From positions 248,001 through 312,000 of the forward strand of contig JAHNUO010000025.1 in assembly GCA_019787685.1 (NCBI GenBank): a stretch of DNA of 64,000 nucleotides. Direction: 5' to 3'. The position numbers were made by a program, and so were the translations under genes. The notes under the pieces are model-generated. The model had not been told where the DNA came from and ran no database searches. It worked only from the letters and a program-made list of their open reading frames with translations. Shown here piece after piece: positions 1 to 11,380 of the stretch; the first letter of the stretch is position 1; each line of letters opens with the position of its first letter. This DNA comes from Chiua virens (lineage: Eukaryota > Basidiomycota > Agaricomycetes > Boletales > Boletaceae).

Positions 1-789
1 TGCGGACGTCGGGGCGACCTTTGGAGGGGGTGGCACAGCGTTGTTCATAGCTGACATTCATCTCCGCTTCCGCTGCTGAAACTATTCGGGATCGGCATCA
101 AAGTCAACGTTCATCTGCTAATGTAGCAAGTTAGGGATTGGATTGCAGTAATTTGGCACCAACGGCTTACCGGCAGGGGCCAATTAGGAGAATCGACGTA
201 TATGGAGTTGTAATGTTCTTCTACTTCTTCTTTGGTCCGAGTCCCGACGTGCTCGGCGATCATTTGCCAGTTTCCAAGGCCAGCTTTTGATATGCCCTCG
301 ATCAGCAATAGCTCCCTAGCAAAACGCAAAGTTAACAGCGAATTTAGGTGACACAAAATGAGGACGACATACTCATCAGCACCCCAATCATCCGAGAAGA
401 TAGGATACGAATGGAGCTCCTGAGGAAAAGACTGTTATAGTAAGCAGCGCTGACGCCCAACGATTTACGATGACACGGTATGCATGGGCGCGTTGATGCT
501 TTGCGAACTCTTTCCCAGAACAAAAACACGCAGGACAAATGTCCACCCCATCCCCCGGTTGACAGGCGGGATCCGCACATTTTATTCGGACAGAATGAGT
601 GAGATCACACATGCATGAGTCGCATTGGATCTGCAGGCCAGGCTCGTTGACAGCTGCACAAGATTACCCAAACCAACCCCGTGAGAAATACGATTGGATA
701 GAACAAACTAGGAGCGGGGTAGAATGAGCACTAGACGCACTTTGTATTTCATCAGGTTGATGTTCGCGTTTCCGGTGAGAGATGGTCAT
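1..789 (-). pseudogene. ADA2: ADA2 (SAGA transcriptional adaptor), 5' half, with two nonsense codons
   Basis: Ada2 is a subunit of the SAGA/ADA histone acetyltransferase complexes in the nucleus. Five exons can be joined by GT-AG introns: 741-789 (ATG at 789), 469-653, 373-419, 171-315 and one from about 125 to the window edge. All phases fit. Exon 2 carries the ZZ zinc finger (paired Cys motifs such as CADPAC and CPAC, then the AKHQRAH histidines). Exons 3-4 carry the SANT/Myb domain ([32 protein letters not shown]). Exon 5 continues the expected family sequence but has TAG at 82-84 (between DADPE and FQQRKRR) and TGA at 58-60 right after KRR, where CGA would be expected. No intron can remove the TAG because conserved residues flank it in the same frame. 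The rest of the gene lies outside the window. It is either a second decayed copy or a truncated allele. Confidence 0.85.
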
Positions 790-1504
790 AGCGGATGGCC
801 GGGAGTGCTCGCTGTAAATCCAGTAGACGCTGGTTTACCTAAACACCACGTTGACCCGCGCCGAGTAGTTACTAGTTGGCTGTGAAGTCAATGGTACTTC
901 GACGTCTCAGCCTACCAAGACCAGTGGCCAAGCTTGTCGTCGATGTGGCGGGAGGGAAAGTCGTCCGGCACTGTGTCGTCACCGTCGTTGCGCGCTAGGG
1001 CCTATATGGGTATGAGGGTACCCGGGTAACCTGGGGTGGTCAACCTGCGGGTTGAGGGCAGGTCGGGTCATAATGGGTATGGGTGACCCGGGAGTGATGA
1101 ACCCGGGTGGGTCTGGACATTGCAAGCTGGAAGAGTACATTACCCGGGTATACCTGCAGGTCTGTGTGAGTAAGCTTGAGGGGTGAAGAATGGAGACGAT
1201 GTAGGCATCAGTAAATTCACGAGTTACTTTAACAGCTTTTTTGGACTTTCACATTACGTCAAACGCCACCAAAAGCACAAATTTAAATGCGTCAAACCGT
1301 CGAAAAGATCACAAAAAGAAAAAGAAAAAGTAGCTAACCATCAAAAGCGTGTATATTGGGTTCAAGGACAGAAATGACTAATATGAATGACTACTTTCCT
1401 ATTAAGTTTTGATACTGATTGTGCCGATAACACAATAATGCAAATCATAGTATGCCAAATCTGTTTGGTCCAGTGAGACACGGTGTGGGAATGAGTGAGG
1501 GGGG
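790..1504. other. Intergenic stretch with GC-rich CCCGGGT palindromes
   Basis: I see no gene here. Between about 1000 and 1165 there are repeated ACCCGGGT palindromes and GGGTATG words, resembling the GGGTATG-rich inside of the hAT-type MITE at 7351-7662, so this may be a degenerate relative. No target duplication was found. The rest is unremarkable. Confidence 0.4.
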
Positions 1505-1632
1505 TAGGGGGCATGAGTAATGTGAGAGATGAAGCAAAGTGAGGTCCATACCATTCAAATAGTTGTTGTCAAGACGGCGGTTCTAGGTGAATAACATGAG
1601 CTGCGAGGCGAACATCTTGCTTTTTGAATATA
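1505..1632. repeat. Dispersed host repeat, segment 1 (left of Tc1-like element)
   Basis: It contains the words CATGAGTAATGTGAGAGATG and CAAATAGTTGTTGTCAAGAC, which recur at about 7030-7065, 7170-7195 and 7255-7310. It ends with CATCTTGCTTTTTGAAT, which is also found at about 39010. The Tc1-like element follows immediately, so this is the left half of an interrupted repeat. Confidence 0.7.
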
Positions 1633-3224
1633 CAGTGAGCAACAAAACTGTTCCAATAACTAACCCTGACGCAGTGCGCGAAGCGCACTGCAAACACCTG
1701 TGGGAATCTCGCTTAGTAGTAGTGGGACCAAATGATATACAAACTCTTGGCTACAAATCGGTCCCTGGGTCATGTGATTTGGCCCAGGGGTGGTGGAGAT
1801 ATGACCATTTTAAATCACTCATGTCATTGGAACAGTTTTGTTGCTGATATTAGGGGTATTGCAAATTAGTATGAAGTGTATCCTCCTTTGGCCTTGATGA
1901 CCTCCTGAACCCTTCTAGGCATGCTCTCAATCAATCTCTGACACTCCCCAACCTCAATCTTGTACCACTCTTCCTGAATCCTCTCCCAAAGTTCCAATAC
2001 CCCCTTGGCTAGCTCAGGATATTCTGCAAGCCTTCTTTTGAGGAGAAACCATAGATGTTCTATGGGGTTAAGGTCTGGAGACTAAGCAGGCCATACCATG
2101 ACCTCATATCCATGCTCTTTCAACCACTCCTTGGCCCTCCTACTGGTATGTTTGGGGTCATTATCCTGCTGGAAAATAATGTCCTCTGGGGTAAATCCAT
2201 AATCCACAAGGGTTTTTTGGAGTTCATCCTCCAAAGTCTGCACATAAAGGTTAGCATCCATCTTACCATTAATCCTACAAGCCATCCCAACACCTTCCCA
2301 GGTCATACAACCCCATAACATGACTGATCCTCCTCCAAACTTGACTGTACTCTCCACAAGTCTATCACTAAGGCCCTCTCCTGGCTTTTTCCATGCCCAT
2401 TTCCTACCATCTGACCCAATGCGATTAATCTTGGTCTCATCTGACCATATAACTCACTTCCAATCATCCACAGTCCAGTCCTGATGGCTCAAAGCAAAAT
2501 CTAATCTTTCTCTCCTATGGCGCTTGGAAAGAAGAGGGTGTTTCTTCTTTACTACAGCCTTCATACCAGCTTCCTTCAAGTGATGACGGATGGTCTGGGG
2601 AGAGATGGGATGGTTCTTGACATCCTGAAGAGTCTTGGTGACCTGAACAGCATTTTCAGCCTTTCCAGTACCAAGAAGTTGAATGGCATGTCGCATATCA
2701 GTGGGAGAAATGATGGATGGACGACCACCAGTGGCTTTGGGAAGGTTGGGACAGTGTTCAGTGTGAATATGACTGATGGTAGAGTTACTGAATCCAGTAG
2801 AAGTGGAGATCTGACGAGTTGTTTGACCCAATTCCAAGAAAGCAATAACTTGGTTGATTTGATCAGTGGAAAGGGATTTCATGGTGAAAGAAGTGGTAAA
2901 AGGAATGGTGTTTGGCTGTGTTTATGTCTTGTTGAACTGTTTATCCATCACATGACTCAATGCTGACATAATATCCCAGTGCAACATATGAGTTCTGTGT
3001 TTCAATATGACAGCAACAAAACTGTTCCAATGACATGAGTGATTTAAAATGGTCATATCTCCACCACCCCTGGGCCAAATCACATGACCCAGGGACCGAT
3101 TTGTAGCCAAGAGTCTGTATATCATTTGGTCCCACTACTACTAAGCGAGATTCCCACAGGTGTTTGCAGTGCGCTTCGCGCACTGCGTTAGGGTTAGTTA
3201 TTGGAACGGTTTTGTTGCTCACTG
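1633..3224 (-). mobile_element. Tc1/mariner-type DNA transposon, copy 1
   Basis: The 1592-bp element is flanked by TA (1631-1632 and 3225-3226), the target duplication of the Tc1/mariner superfamily. Its terminal inverted repeats are long, 1633-1846 and 3011-3224, 214 bp each and nearly identical, both starting CAGTGAGCAACAAAACTG. The inner end of each TIR is an inverted version of its outer end (CAGCAACAAAACTGTTCC), so each TIR looks like a self-folding unit. Inside each is a perfect 9-bp hairpin GCAGTGCGC-GAA-GCGCACTGC. The transposase gene between them is broken. A related element lies at 27218-28829. Confidence 0.92.
1866..2882 (-). pseudogene. Tc1-like DDE transposase, two nonsense codons
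   Basis: The coding region starts at ATG 2882 and ends at TAA 1866, about 339 codons, which is full length for the family. The N-terminus has helix-turn-helix DNA-binding modules (INQVIAFLELGQTTRQIS; GGRPSIISPTDMRHAIQ). The catalytic triad is still recognisable as WSDETK, FQQDNDPKHT and SPDLNPIEHLW (DD34E type). TGA at 2454-2456 replaces the Lys codon before VIWSDETK, and TAG at 2082-2084 lies just before SPDLNP where CAG would be expected. The protein is therefore not made from this copy, although both TIRs could still be mobilised in trans. Confidence 0.9.
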
Positions 3225-3335
3225 TATGACGGGGTTAGCCTCAACTTTTGTGAACCCAGGAGATGACGCTGCTGATATGCTCTTTGTGGTGTGGGCCTTG
3301 ATACCGGGAACACTGATGATGCTGGGGACAGTGAT
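3225..3335. repeat. Dispersed host repeat, segment 2 (between Tc1-like and hAT elements)
   Basis: It includes AACCCAGGAGATGACGCTGC, similar to the sequence at about 39062-39082, and GGAACACTGATGATGCTGGG, similar to about 7206-7225. It joins segment 1 on the left and segment 3 on the right once the two transposons are removed. Confidence 0.7.
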
Positions 3336-6300
3336 TAGTGATTCCGTGGCCCGGCCTGGCCCAAAAGCCCCGGCTTAGGCCCGGCTTAGGGGGCTAGTGG
3401 CTTCACAAAATCACAAGCCTGGCTCCAGGCCTTTAAAGCCCCTAAAGATGGCCAGGCCCAGCTCGAAAGCCCGAGCCTAGGCCTAAGCCATGGCTTGATA
3501 TAAGGTGCAGTACCAAAACACTAAGTACAAGATACAAATGTAGTACTATAGACTCGAAAATAAGCTATTCAATATTACCATCCCACTCATCCTCAGTCTC
3601 CTCCTCATATCACCAGAATCTTGCTTCCCATGCACCTTGCAAGTGAGCAAAGGATCCTCTGAGTCTTGAACCAGGACACTCGACCTTGTACTACACTTCA
3701 AGAATTGAAGGGCTTCCACAACATCAGCCTTGAGATGGTTGCAGCGCTTGCTGATGGTTATCCCCGCAGACAAAAATGTGCGTTCCGATGATACAGAACT
3801 GGCCATGATGGGGAGAAAGTCCCATGCCAGGGATCCCCACACTGGGTATTGCGTGGAATGCATTCCCCACCACTGCACAATGGTGGTGTTGCCAAGGTGT
3901 TCCCGCATGTTGAGGTAGTCATGGAATCCTTGTAGCCACAGGTGTGTGGGATTGCCACCATGCTTGCTGCTCTGGTTCTGGCCAATTGCATCCTCATCCT
4001 TGCCATCACTCTTGTCGTCGATATCAGACCCCAAAAGGGTGTTGAGTTTGGGGTTGCGTGTTATGATGTGACGTTTGTGGTCCATGGGCTGTGGGGCATC
4101 GGTGTCAGAGTTGTACATCACATAATAATGTTCCTTGTACTGTTGGATTCATTAATGGAGAACATGATTGAGAAAAAAAAACTTACAATTAATTCGGCAT
4201 GCTTCACTGCTTCATTCGCAAGCCGTTCGCCCCAATTGGCATGGATGTAGTTGAGCTTTTGATGAGGATCAAGAACTAAAGAAAGAAAGCAGGCATCAGA
4301 TAGGTATGACATATTGCAAGACCACTTACTCATTGCTATGATATGTGCGTCGGATGTCGCCATACACTCATAGTAGTGTGAGATTTTTTGTACCCCTGCT
4401 TCAAGTGCGGCACTGAATTTTGTAAACTTCTTGCTCTTTGTGCATGATGACCATGCTTTGTGTAGCATCTCCAAGGCTGGGAGGGCTGTGTGCAGTGTAG
4501 GTCCCTGCTCTGTCGAGAATGTGTGTTAAGCATTTTCAGCAAACTAATGTGAATGGTGTCACATCAGTGTGTGATGAAAAGAAAGATAATAATGACGTAC
4601 CACAAGCAGGGCTAGGAGGAGGCAGACTTGGTCCCACTCCTCTTCTGATAACTGGAGCCCCAGGACTTTGCAGCACTTCTCTGGATCATTCCTGTGATCT
4701 TTGAATGCCAGTTGTTTAACAAAAGTATTGACGTCCTGTATTAATATCAGTGAGTGGAGTGTAAGCACACAAACATTATCAGATATTATGCTTACCTCTT
4801 TGAGTTCGAGCATGTGACTGAGCATGTTGAATGTCGAGGACCATCGTACTTTCATATCAAGGATGAGTTGCAAGGGGGGGGAGCATGTCTGAATTGTCTT
4901 TAATAATTCTTTGTACTGTGCTGATGAACGAGCCTGAGAATGCCTGTCAGTGTCTTAGCAACTCCAATTACATGTAAGAGTACCTACCTTCACAGAGATG
5001 GCATGAACAAGGCCAATCGGGTCCTGATCCTCATCATTACTCAAGACGACAATGTCGGCATCCGGTGAGGAGGGATCATAGTGTTTTGATGTGCTATATG
5101 TTGCAAGGAACGTCTGCGTCGCAAGATTGATGATGTGGGCCATACAGCTGTGATAGACGCATGTAACAGTCAATATATGTAGTTGCCAGGCGTTATGATT
5201 AGGACTGACTCACCGTAATCATCGCTTTGCCCCATCAAAGGGCTTACCTGTCTTGGACATCAGAAGACGTGCGAACTCTGTCATCATCATGTCATTGTTG
5301 GTTGCATTGTCACTTGTGACATATCCAATCTAATTTGTTGGTGAGGAGATGTGAGCAGACAGGTATAAGCAGCAGATCACGCACCCTATGAGTTATACCC
5401 AGGCATTTGACGGCTTTATACAGTGCCTGCCTGAGACAGACCCTGTTGTGTGTGTTGTTGAGTTGGATGAATGTGATAAGGCCCGTGTGAAGTGTCCACA
5501 TGTGGGGCATGTTCTCTTCAATCCATGACACGGTGACAGCAAAGTACCCATTGCAGTTTGAGGCTTGCCACGCATCACATGTGAGGTTGATTCGTCCTTG
5601 AGCATTTTGACCCTATTGTACTATGTTAGTTGAGTAATGTGTAAGGGCATGCATACGTACCGATAGTCTTTTTTTGAGTGACAGGAAGTCGATTTTGAAT
5701 TTCTTGATAATGAGCTCGCGCATCATAGTGCGACTGGGCACCTTGATCTTGTTGGGAGCGCGTGAAACAATGTTGAGTAATCTTTGGAATGTTGGATGTT
5801 CCATGCAATGGATAGGCTTTAGCATCATTTGTTAGCGAGTCGATTGCTGTTGGTGAGATCACTCACCTGGTCTGTCACAACGAGCCACTCGATAGTGGCA
5901 TTGCAAAATGCAGACTCTGAATACTGAACAATCGTGCCTGACAGCACAAGATGACTGTTGAGGGAAGGTTACCTACTGATGGCGCCAGACGAGGTGGTGT
6001 TGCGTTGACGAGCTTCTTCATCTTGGTGGCATTTGGTGTCCATGGGTAGCATAGACATGAACCCATTGTCAGCAGCCCACTTCTGATACGTTTCTTCGTG
6101 GGCTGCTTGCTGATGATGCCACAATGTAGTTGTTTGGTCGACGATAGCGACACACTTTTTGAGCTATTTGCTAGTACATAGACAGTTAATGAAAATTTGA
6201 TCATGCAAAGAAAAGGTAACGCACCTGCAAGTGTTGCAATCCCGAACCTTCTTGTTGTCCGAGTTAAGGTATGGAGTGGAGAAGTGTGCATCGATGTCTT

Positions 6301-6997
6301 GAGTATGTTCAGCCTGTCCCCTCTTGGTTGGCTCATCTACATCAATGACTTGGACATCCTTGAGCAGGCCGTCAGATCCAGTGGCATCACAGGCATGATC
6401 TTTCTGAAGCCCTACAAAATATTCGTGAGGAATTAGTACAGAGTCGCTGTGAACTTACCTTTTTTCTTTTTGGGTGGGCTCTCGGCATCAGACTCGGCGG
6501 AGGACATGGCAGCATCAACGTTGATGACTTTCTGAGTCCGTTTTTGACCAGCCTTGCTGCCAGGTGCGAGTGTATTTGCTGTGTTGTCACCTTCAGTTGG
6601 CTGTGTTGCTACCTGAGCTTTCCAGTGGGAGGAAAGCTCCAAATTGGCAGCATTATCAGCACATGTTACATGTGTGGATGGTATGGCCGTATGTTTGGGC
6701 TGGTGAGGCAGTTCTTCAGTGTTGGACATATTCCCTGTAATAAGTGAATGAATGGGATTAGTAGATGAACAAATTTCATATCCGCATAGTTATCAGCTCT
6801 TGCCAGTAACAGGAACGCGTAATCTTCTGCATGGCTTAAGGGCTTCTGGGGCCTGGCTTGGCTTGGCTCATGGCTTCTCAAAACAGCAAGCTGGGCTCCA
6901 AGCTCCACCAAGCCCCTAATGCAGCCCAGCTCGGCCAGGCTTTTTGGGGCCTAGCTTGGTTGGCTCAGGGCTTCCAGGCTGGGCTGTGGAATCACTA
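3336..6997 (-). mobile_element. hAT-superfamily DNA transposon
   Basis: The 3662-bp element is bounded by an exact 8-bp target duplication ACAGTGAT (3328-3335 and 6998-7005). The terminal inverted repeats begin TAGTGATTCC followed by GCCC(A/G)GCCTGG. Both ends carry subterminal GGCCTGGC/GGCTTGGCT words over about 150 bp, as expected for hAT transposase binding sites. The paralogous repeat at about 7203-7265 preserves an uninterrupted version of the insertion site. The element encodes one multi-exon transposase on the minus strand. Confidence 0.92.
3546..6729 (-). CDS. hAT transposase (BED finger plus C-terminal dimerisation domain)
   Basis: The gene starts at ATG 6729 with a low-complexity N-terminus (basic patch PPKKKKGK, a possible nuclear signal). 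A BED-type zinc finger follows (RDCNTC, intron, then TTLWHHQQAAHEETYQKW at about 6080-6250). Central blocks such as MEHPTFQRLLNIVSRA, INLTCDAWQASN and WSSTFNMLSHMLELKE are those of the hAT RNase-H-like fold. The last exon (4121-3546) has the hAT dimerisation motif (YPVWGSLAWDFLPIMASS, ERTFLSAG). At least eight short introns are needed. I found no certain nonsense codon, but not every splice was verified, so coding integrity is open. Confidence 0.8.
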
Positions 6998-7005
6998 ACA
7001 GTGAT

Positions 7006-7342
7006 GGGGAAGGGGCCAGCTACTAGCAGGAAGCATGAGCAATGTGAGAGATGAAGCAAAGCATTGTCCATACCCCAAACGTGGTTAATCCGATGGCAAA
7101 CATGACTCAGATGGAAGGCTGAGGAAGGGGAAGTTGAGGGGGCTCGCTAGGGAGGCCACCCTGGAGGTGACCATACAAATAGTTGTTGTCAAGACGGCTG
7201 TACCAGGAACACTGACGACACTGGGGATGACAGTGGGAAAGGGGCTGGCTACAAGCAGGGTGCATGATTAATGTGAGAGATGAAGCAAAGTGTGGTCCGT
7301 ACCCCAAACATCACGATGCTCAATCTGAGGGTGACAACAGTA
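7006..7342. repeat. Dispersed host repeat, segment 3, with a second tandem copy
   Basis: The 3' continuation of the repeat broken by the hAT element is followed by a second, uninterrupted copy (about 7203-7320). Both contain TGTGAGAGATGAAGCAAAG and TACCCCAAAC. The second copy reads straight through the position at which the hAT element sits in the first, which proves the insertion. Confidence 0.7.
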
Positions 7343-7350
7343 GGTGGAGG

Positions 7351-7662
7351 TAGGGATCTGCATGGGTATGGGTATGGGTTGGACTTTGGATACCCATACC
7401 CATACCCATACCCATGCTGTGGGTACAGTGGGTCCATAGCAAGGTGAGGATGATGGTGATGATGGCTTACCATGAGTGAGTGAGGTTTAGCTAAGTTAGG
7501 ATAAGGTATAAGATAGCAGAATGAGTATAGATATGATGTTTAGAACAAGGTTTAGTCTATAGTTTAGGCTTGGTACTACTAAACCCATGGGTATGGGTTT
7601 TTGGTGGGTATGGGTATGGGTATGAGCTATGATACCCATGGGTGTACCCATGCAGAACCCTA
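7351..7662. mobile_element. 312-bp hAT-type MITE
   Basis: An exact 8-bp duplication GGTGGAGG (7343-7350 and 7663-7670) flanks inverted termini TAGGGATCTGCATGGGTA and its near complement TACCCATGCAGAACCCTA. The interior is dominated by GGGTAT/ATACCC words forming strong foldbacks near each end (7360-7420 and 7583-7650). No ORF is present, so it is a non-autonomous element. Its termini differ from those of the hAT at 3336-6997, so its parent is another family. Confidence 0.85.
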
Positions 7663-7774
7663 GGTGGAGGTCATGTAAACTGCTGTGGAAGGGTTTGAGA
7701 TATGTGGTGATAGCAGATCCCACGAGTTAAATTTCATAGTATATACCAGTAGGTGGACGGAACAGGGAGATTTA

Positions 7775-10700
7775 CTAGAATGCCATTGCAAAGGCATGGT
7801 GGTCAGCAAACTTGTTGACATAGAAACAATCATATGTGCTGTGTGGGTGAATGCCTTCTGGGGGGATTGGAGGGGACTCAGAATATACAGGAATGAGATG
7901 AGCAGCATGAAAAATTGAGTCGACATGGATAATGGCCATCTTGGGTTGTCTTGCTGTGGTGATCGCTGGTTTCACCACCCACATGCCTGTGTCCTCGCTT
8001 GGAGCATCTCCAACGCAGTCAAACCATCGTATGACTGCACATTTGTGATGAGATCCCTGAAAAAAAGGAGAAAAAACAGAACACTTGTGCCACATCCATC
8101 CCTCGAAATCCAGCAACATCTGGATTTGTGATGACAAAAACACAATCGCGATGGGGACCTTCGCTTCTCCAATTGGGACAAGCATGTATGTATTCTCGGT
8201 GCATGCCTCCCAATCCGGATAAGTCACTTGGGGCATGAAAAGTCGATGATGCTGAATTGAAGACTGAAATATTTCCTGTGTAGAAGGGACACATGTTGCA
8301 GGGTAGGTCATCATCTGAGTGTATCTGCGTGTGGAGAAACGATTGGACAAGTTGGGGGAGATGACGGATACCAAGTTTGTCAGCCAGTAGCAGGACAGTC
8401 TTTGCATGATGTCGTTCTGTGTTTGTGAGCAAAATATGTGAATATGAAGTGCTAAAGACTTATGCGGTGTCTTTGTGAGAAGTACAAAGGCTTCTACATG
8501 CTCACTGTTGATCACATGAGAGTCCCCCAGATCATCTTCCTGGCTTCCACTTTCTTCAGGTTCAACATTCTGCTCTTCATTCATGTTCCGTTGGATCTTG
8601 TTGTGTTGTACTGAGCAGGTGCCAGATAGTGAGCAAATTTTCTTCAAGTCACTGTCCACCATGAACTACTTACCAATAATATCTGACATGTTTGAAGCAC
8701 CAGCGCGTGCGACAAGCATACCATGTTGTTGGAAATCAATCTGGGCAGCTGTGAGCTTATCCAGCTGCTGGTTGATTACAGGCATCTGTCCTAATGCTCA
8801 ATGGTGGCTAGATTGCCAGTATGGCTTCTTTATGGCTTTGATATGCTTGGACTCGGTAATGGATGAGCAGAGACCATTAGGTACACCAAATAATCTAATT
8901 AGCTCAAAATAATGAACTAATGAGTGCTGCCGAGGAAGAGAGAAGGATTGTATGACATTGGCATTCTTGAACACCTCACAATAGTGATGAAAGCGGGTGA
9001 GTGTCTCTTCTAGCTGTATTAGGTCTGTGGTCAAGATTACATCCTTGTGGACGAGATAACAAAACTCCAAGAATGCATGGAAAGTCTGCACCATATCACG
9101 AGGAACGTGGCCTTCGATAGCAGCAAGGTAGACCTGTCCTCGCATGTCATTCAACGAGACAGTTTCATGCCATAATTTGGACATACCTTCATAAGAGCTT
9201 TGGAATTGTCGCCAGTCCATTGCTTGAAGTGTTGGCCCTGAGGGAATCATTGGAGGCCAGCAAATGAAGGAACGGCTGCAATACCATAAAGTAGTATTGA
9301 TTAATGGACTAACCAACAATCAATATCATTGAGAATTTCATTAATTTCATTAGCTCGTTTGTGACCATATGTGAGGACAAAGTATTTTTCCACCCAATCG
9401 ACCAGGTGGTCCTTGAATGCTCCTTTGACTATCTGATGGAGTATATCTGGGGATAAAAGCTGACAAATGTCAGCATGGGGAAAATCATTTGTGAACGGCT
9501 GGGACTGTTAGAAACATAGAAAGTAAGATACAAAGATGCACTTACTACGATATCTCCAACAATTCCAAACACTTGCCATAAATCCTCAAGGTCAAGAACT
9601 TCAATTAAAATGTCAGTATGTATACACCACTGCCACAAACTTGATCCACCGTCGTCGAGGTCTGTATGATGCCCTAGACATCTGCCAAGGCCCAAAAATA
9701 GTAGCCACTTAGTTGCAAAAAGAGTAGTAGAGGTTGAATCACAAACCTTGCACACCAATTACGAATGATGCAAGCAAGCAGTGCTTGCTCCTTGTAATCA
9801 GCAATGTATGGACCGAGACTGTAGACAACTCAGCGGTAATGGTGGTCACAACAACGGACAACCTCCCATTGCTTCATAAATGGTTTGATAGAAGCCAGTA
9901 TCCAGGATAGTGATACATGAAAGAGTTGCTGGTGAAACTTATGAAATTGTGCCGATCTGGCTTCCAGACATGAGGCTAAAAATGCATTCTGATAGTTCAA
10001 TGCAATAATCATGAAGGAATGACATGCTTACTCTTTGGTGTGGCCAGAAAACCAATCAGAGCCACACCATTGCGATAAGATCGTCGTGCACCATTGTGCA
10101 AATTACTGATTGAGAGGTACAATATAGCGGGTAATAGTCATGTTGACCGGTTGCCACTGATACCGTGGTCTTATCACTACCAAGAATGATAGGGACAAAT
10201 GCGGCCCCCTCACAGTCTGGGTGATTGCGTGAAATCATATCCTGACATATCATTGAGCGGGATCTGTGAGAATGATGAGGAAGGGGAACATACTGCCTGA
10301 TCCCAAGCCCAATCACCTGAAAAAATATCTTGAAATCATCGTTTGTTTGTCTGAGCATCGTATTCACAGTAGGGCCAGAAGTTGAAGTGGTTTTTGAGTT
10401 CTGGATTTGCAAGCATATTGTGTATCGTCTCACAAGGACACCTGAACCAGACATCAAAGATGTCATCCATCCATGTCACATGTTCATCACCATCCTCAGG
10501 GTTGTGGATGTACTTGACACCAAAGCCTTGCCATTTGACGTCACCATGCCAAATTGTATCTATGGTCTTGTACAAGTCCTTGTGGTTCACGTATAATGAT
10601 TGGCCACCTGCCTTGAGGAGTGTGTCTATTTGCTGTGCAGCCATCTGATTATGTGTGTATAAAAGGTCAGCCAATTCAAAGTGGAGGCAACCATGAAAGG

Positions 10701-11175
10701 GAGCCCAGTTGTTGTGGGCAAGTAAGTCAGGTGGCTCGGGTCCAGTACCTGGGGGGAGAAAGACTCCATCGGAGTTACATGGCTGCCCTGCCGGAACAGT
10801 TTAAGATTATATCTGAAAGGATGAATGGAACATACTGGTTAAAAAGGGATGGTAGTTTCGAAGTTTGGCTTTCCCTGGACCAAGGTATTCCGTGTTGAGA
10901 GATGGTTGATCAGGCTGATCTGAAGGTGGAATATCGAGATCTGCAAAGTCTTGAGTTGGGGAATGAGAGGCTGGACGGGGGGGAGTTGGTGTACGTGGGG
11001 GAGTTGGTGTATATGAAGGGTCCACTGGAGATTGTGTATGGGGAGAAGAAACATGAGGATGCCTGGCATTGGTGTGTTGCGTCAGGCCAGACTGGTTTTT
11101 GAAGTGTCAACCACAACCCTCAAACAGGCAGGGGTATTTCAACTGCACATGTTCAAACTGGGGAGGTTGCAACAT
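7775..11175 (-). pseudogene. Plavaka-family transposase, copy 1
   Basis: The gene runs from ATG 11175 to the stop at 7775. The N-terminus has a C2H2 finger (YPCLFEGC, then QSGLTQHTNARHPH), followed by a Pro-rich linker and the family signature CNSDGVFLPPGTGPEP. The core includes WMDDIFDVWFRCP, MLANPELKNHFNFWPYCEY, a block on exploiting VPIILGSDKTTVSVATG, and FSLPRQHSLVHYFELIRLFG with SSITESKHIKAIKKPYW. The C-terminus has APSDLSGLGGMHREYI and ends FADHHAFAMAF. It is interrupted by many introns. TGA at 11107-11109 breaks the zinc finger, where family members have Arg or another residue. Plavaka is a basidiomycete DNA transposon family. The outer ends of the element could not be placed. Confidence 0.82.
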
Positions 11176-11380
11176 GGGCATTCAAACTTGAACTAAGATG
11201 TGGAGGCGAGTTGAGCAGGGTCCTGCCTTACACAGAAAGTCACCTGATTTTTTGGGGAGTCAGATTCAAATAAATGAGAAGATTTCATATAGAAAACGTT
11301 ATCTCACTCTTTTTTCATTCAACCACACACCCACACTCAGGTCACACTCCATTCGTTATTCGTGTCTTGCTGTCTCTCAT

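Noticed and set aside
1670..1690. Hairpin GCAGTGCGC/GCGCACTGC as a terminator
   Set aside because: Occurs in all four TIRs of both Tc1-like elements, so it is part of transposon termini.
7360..7655. Telomere-like GGGTAT repeats
   Set aside because: They lie inside a hAT-type MITE with an 8-bp duplication; not at a chromosome end.
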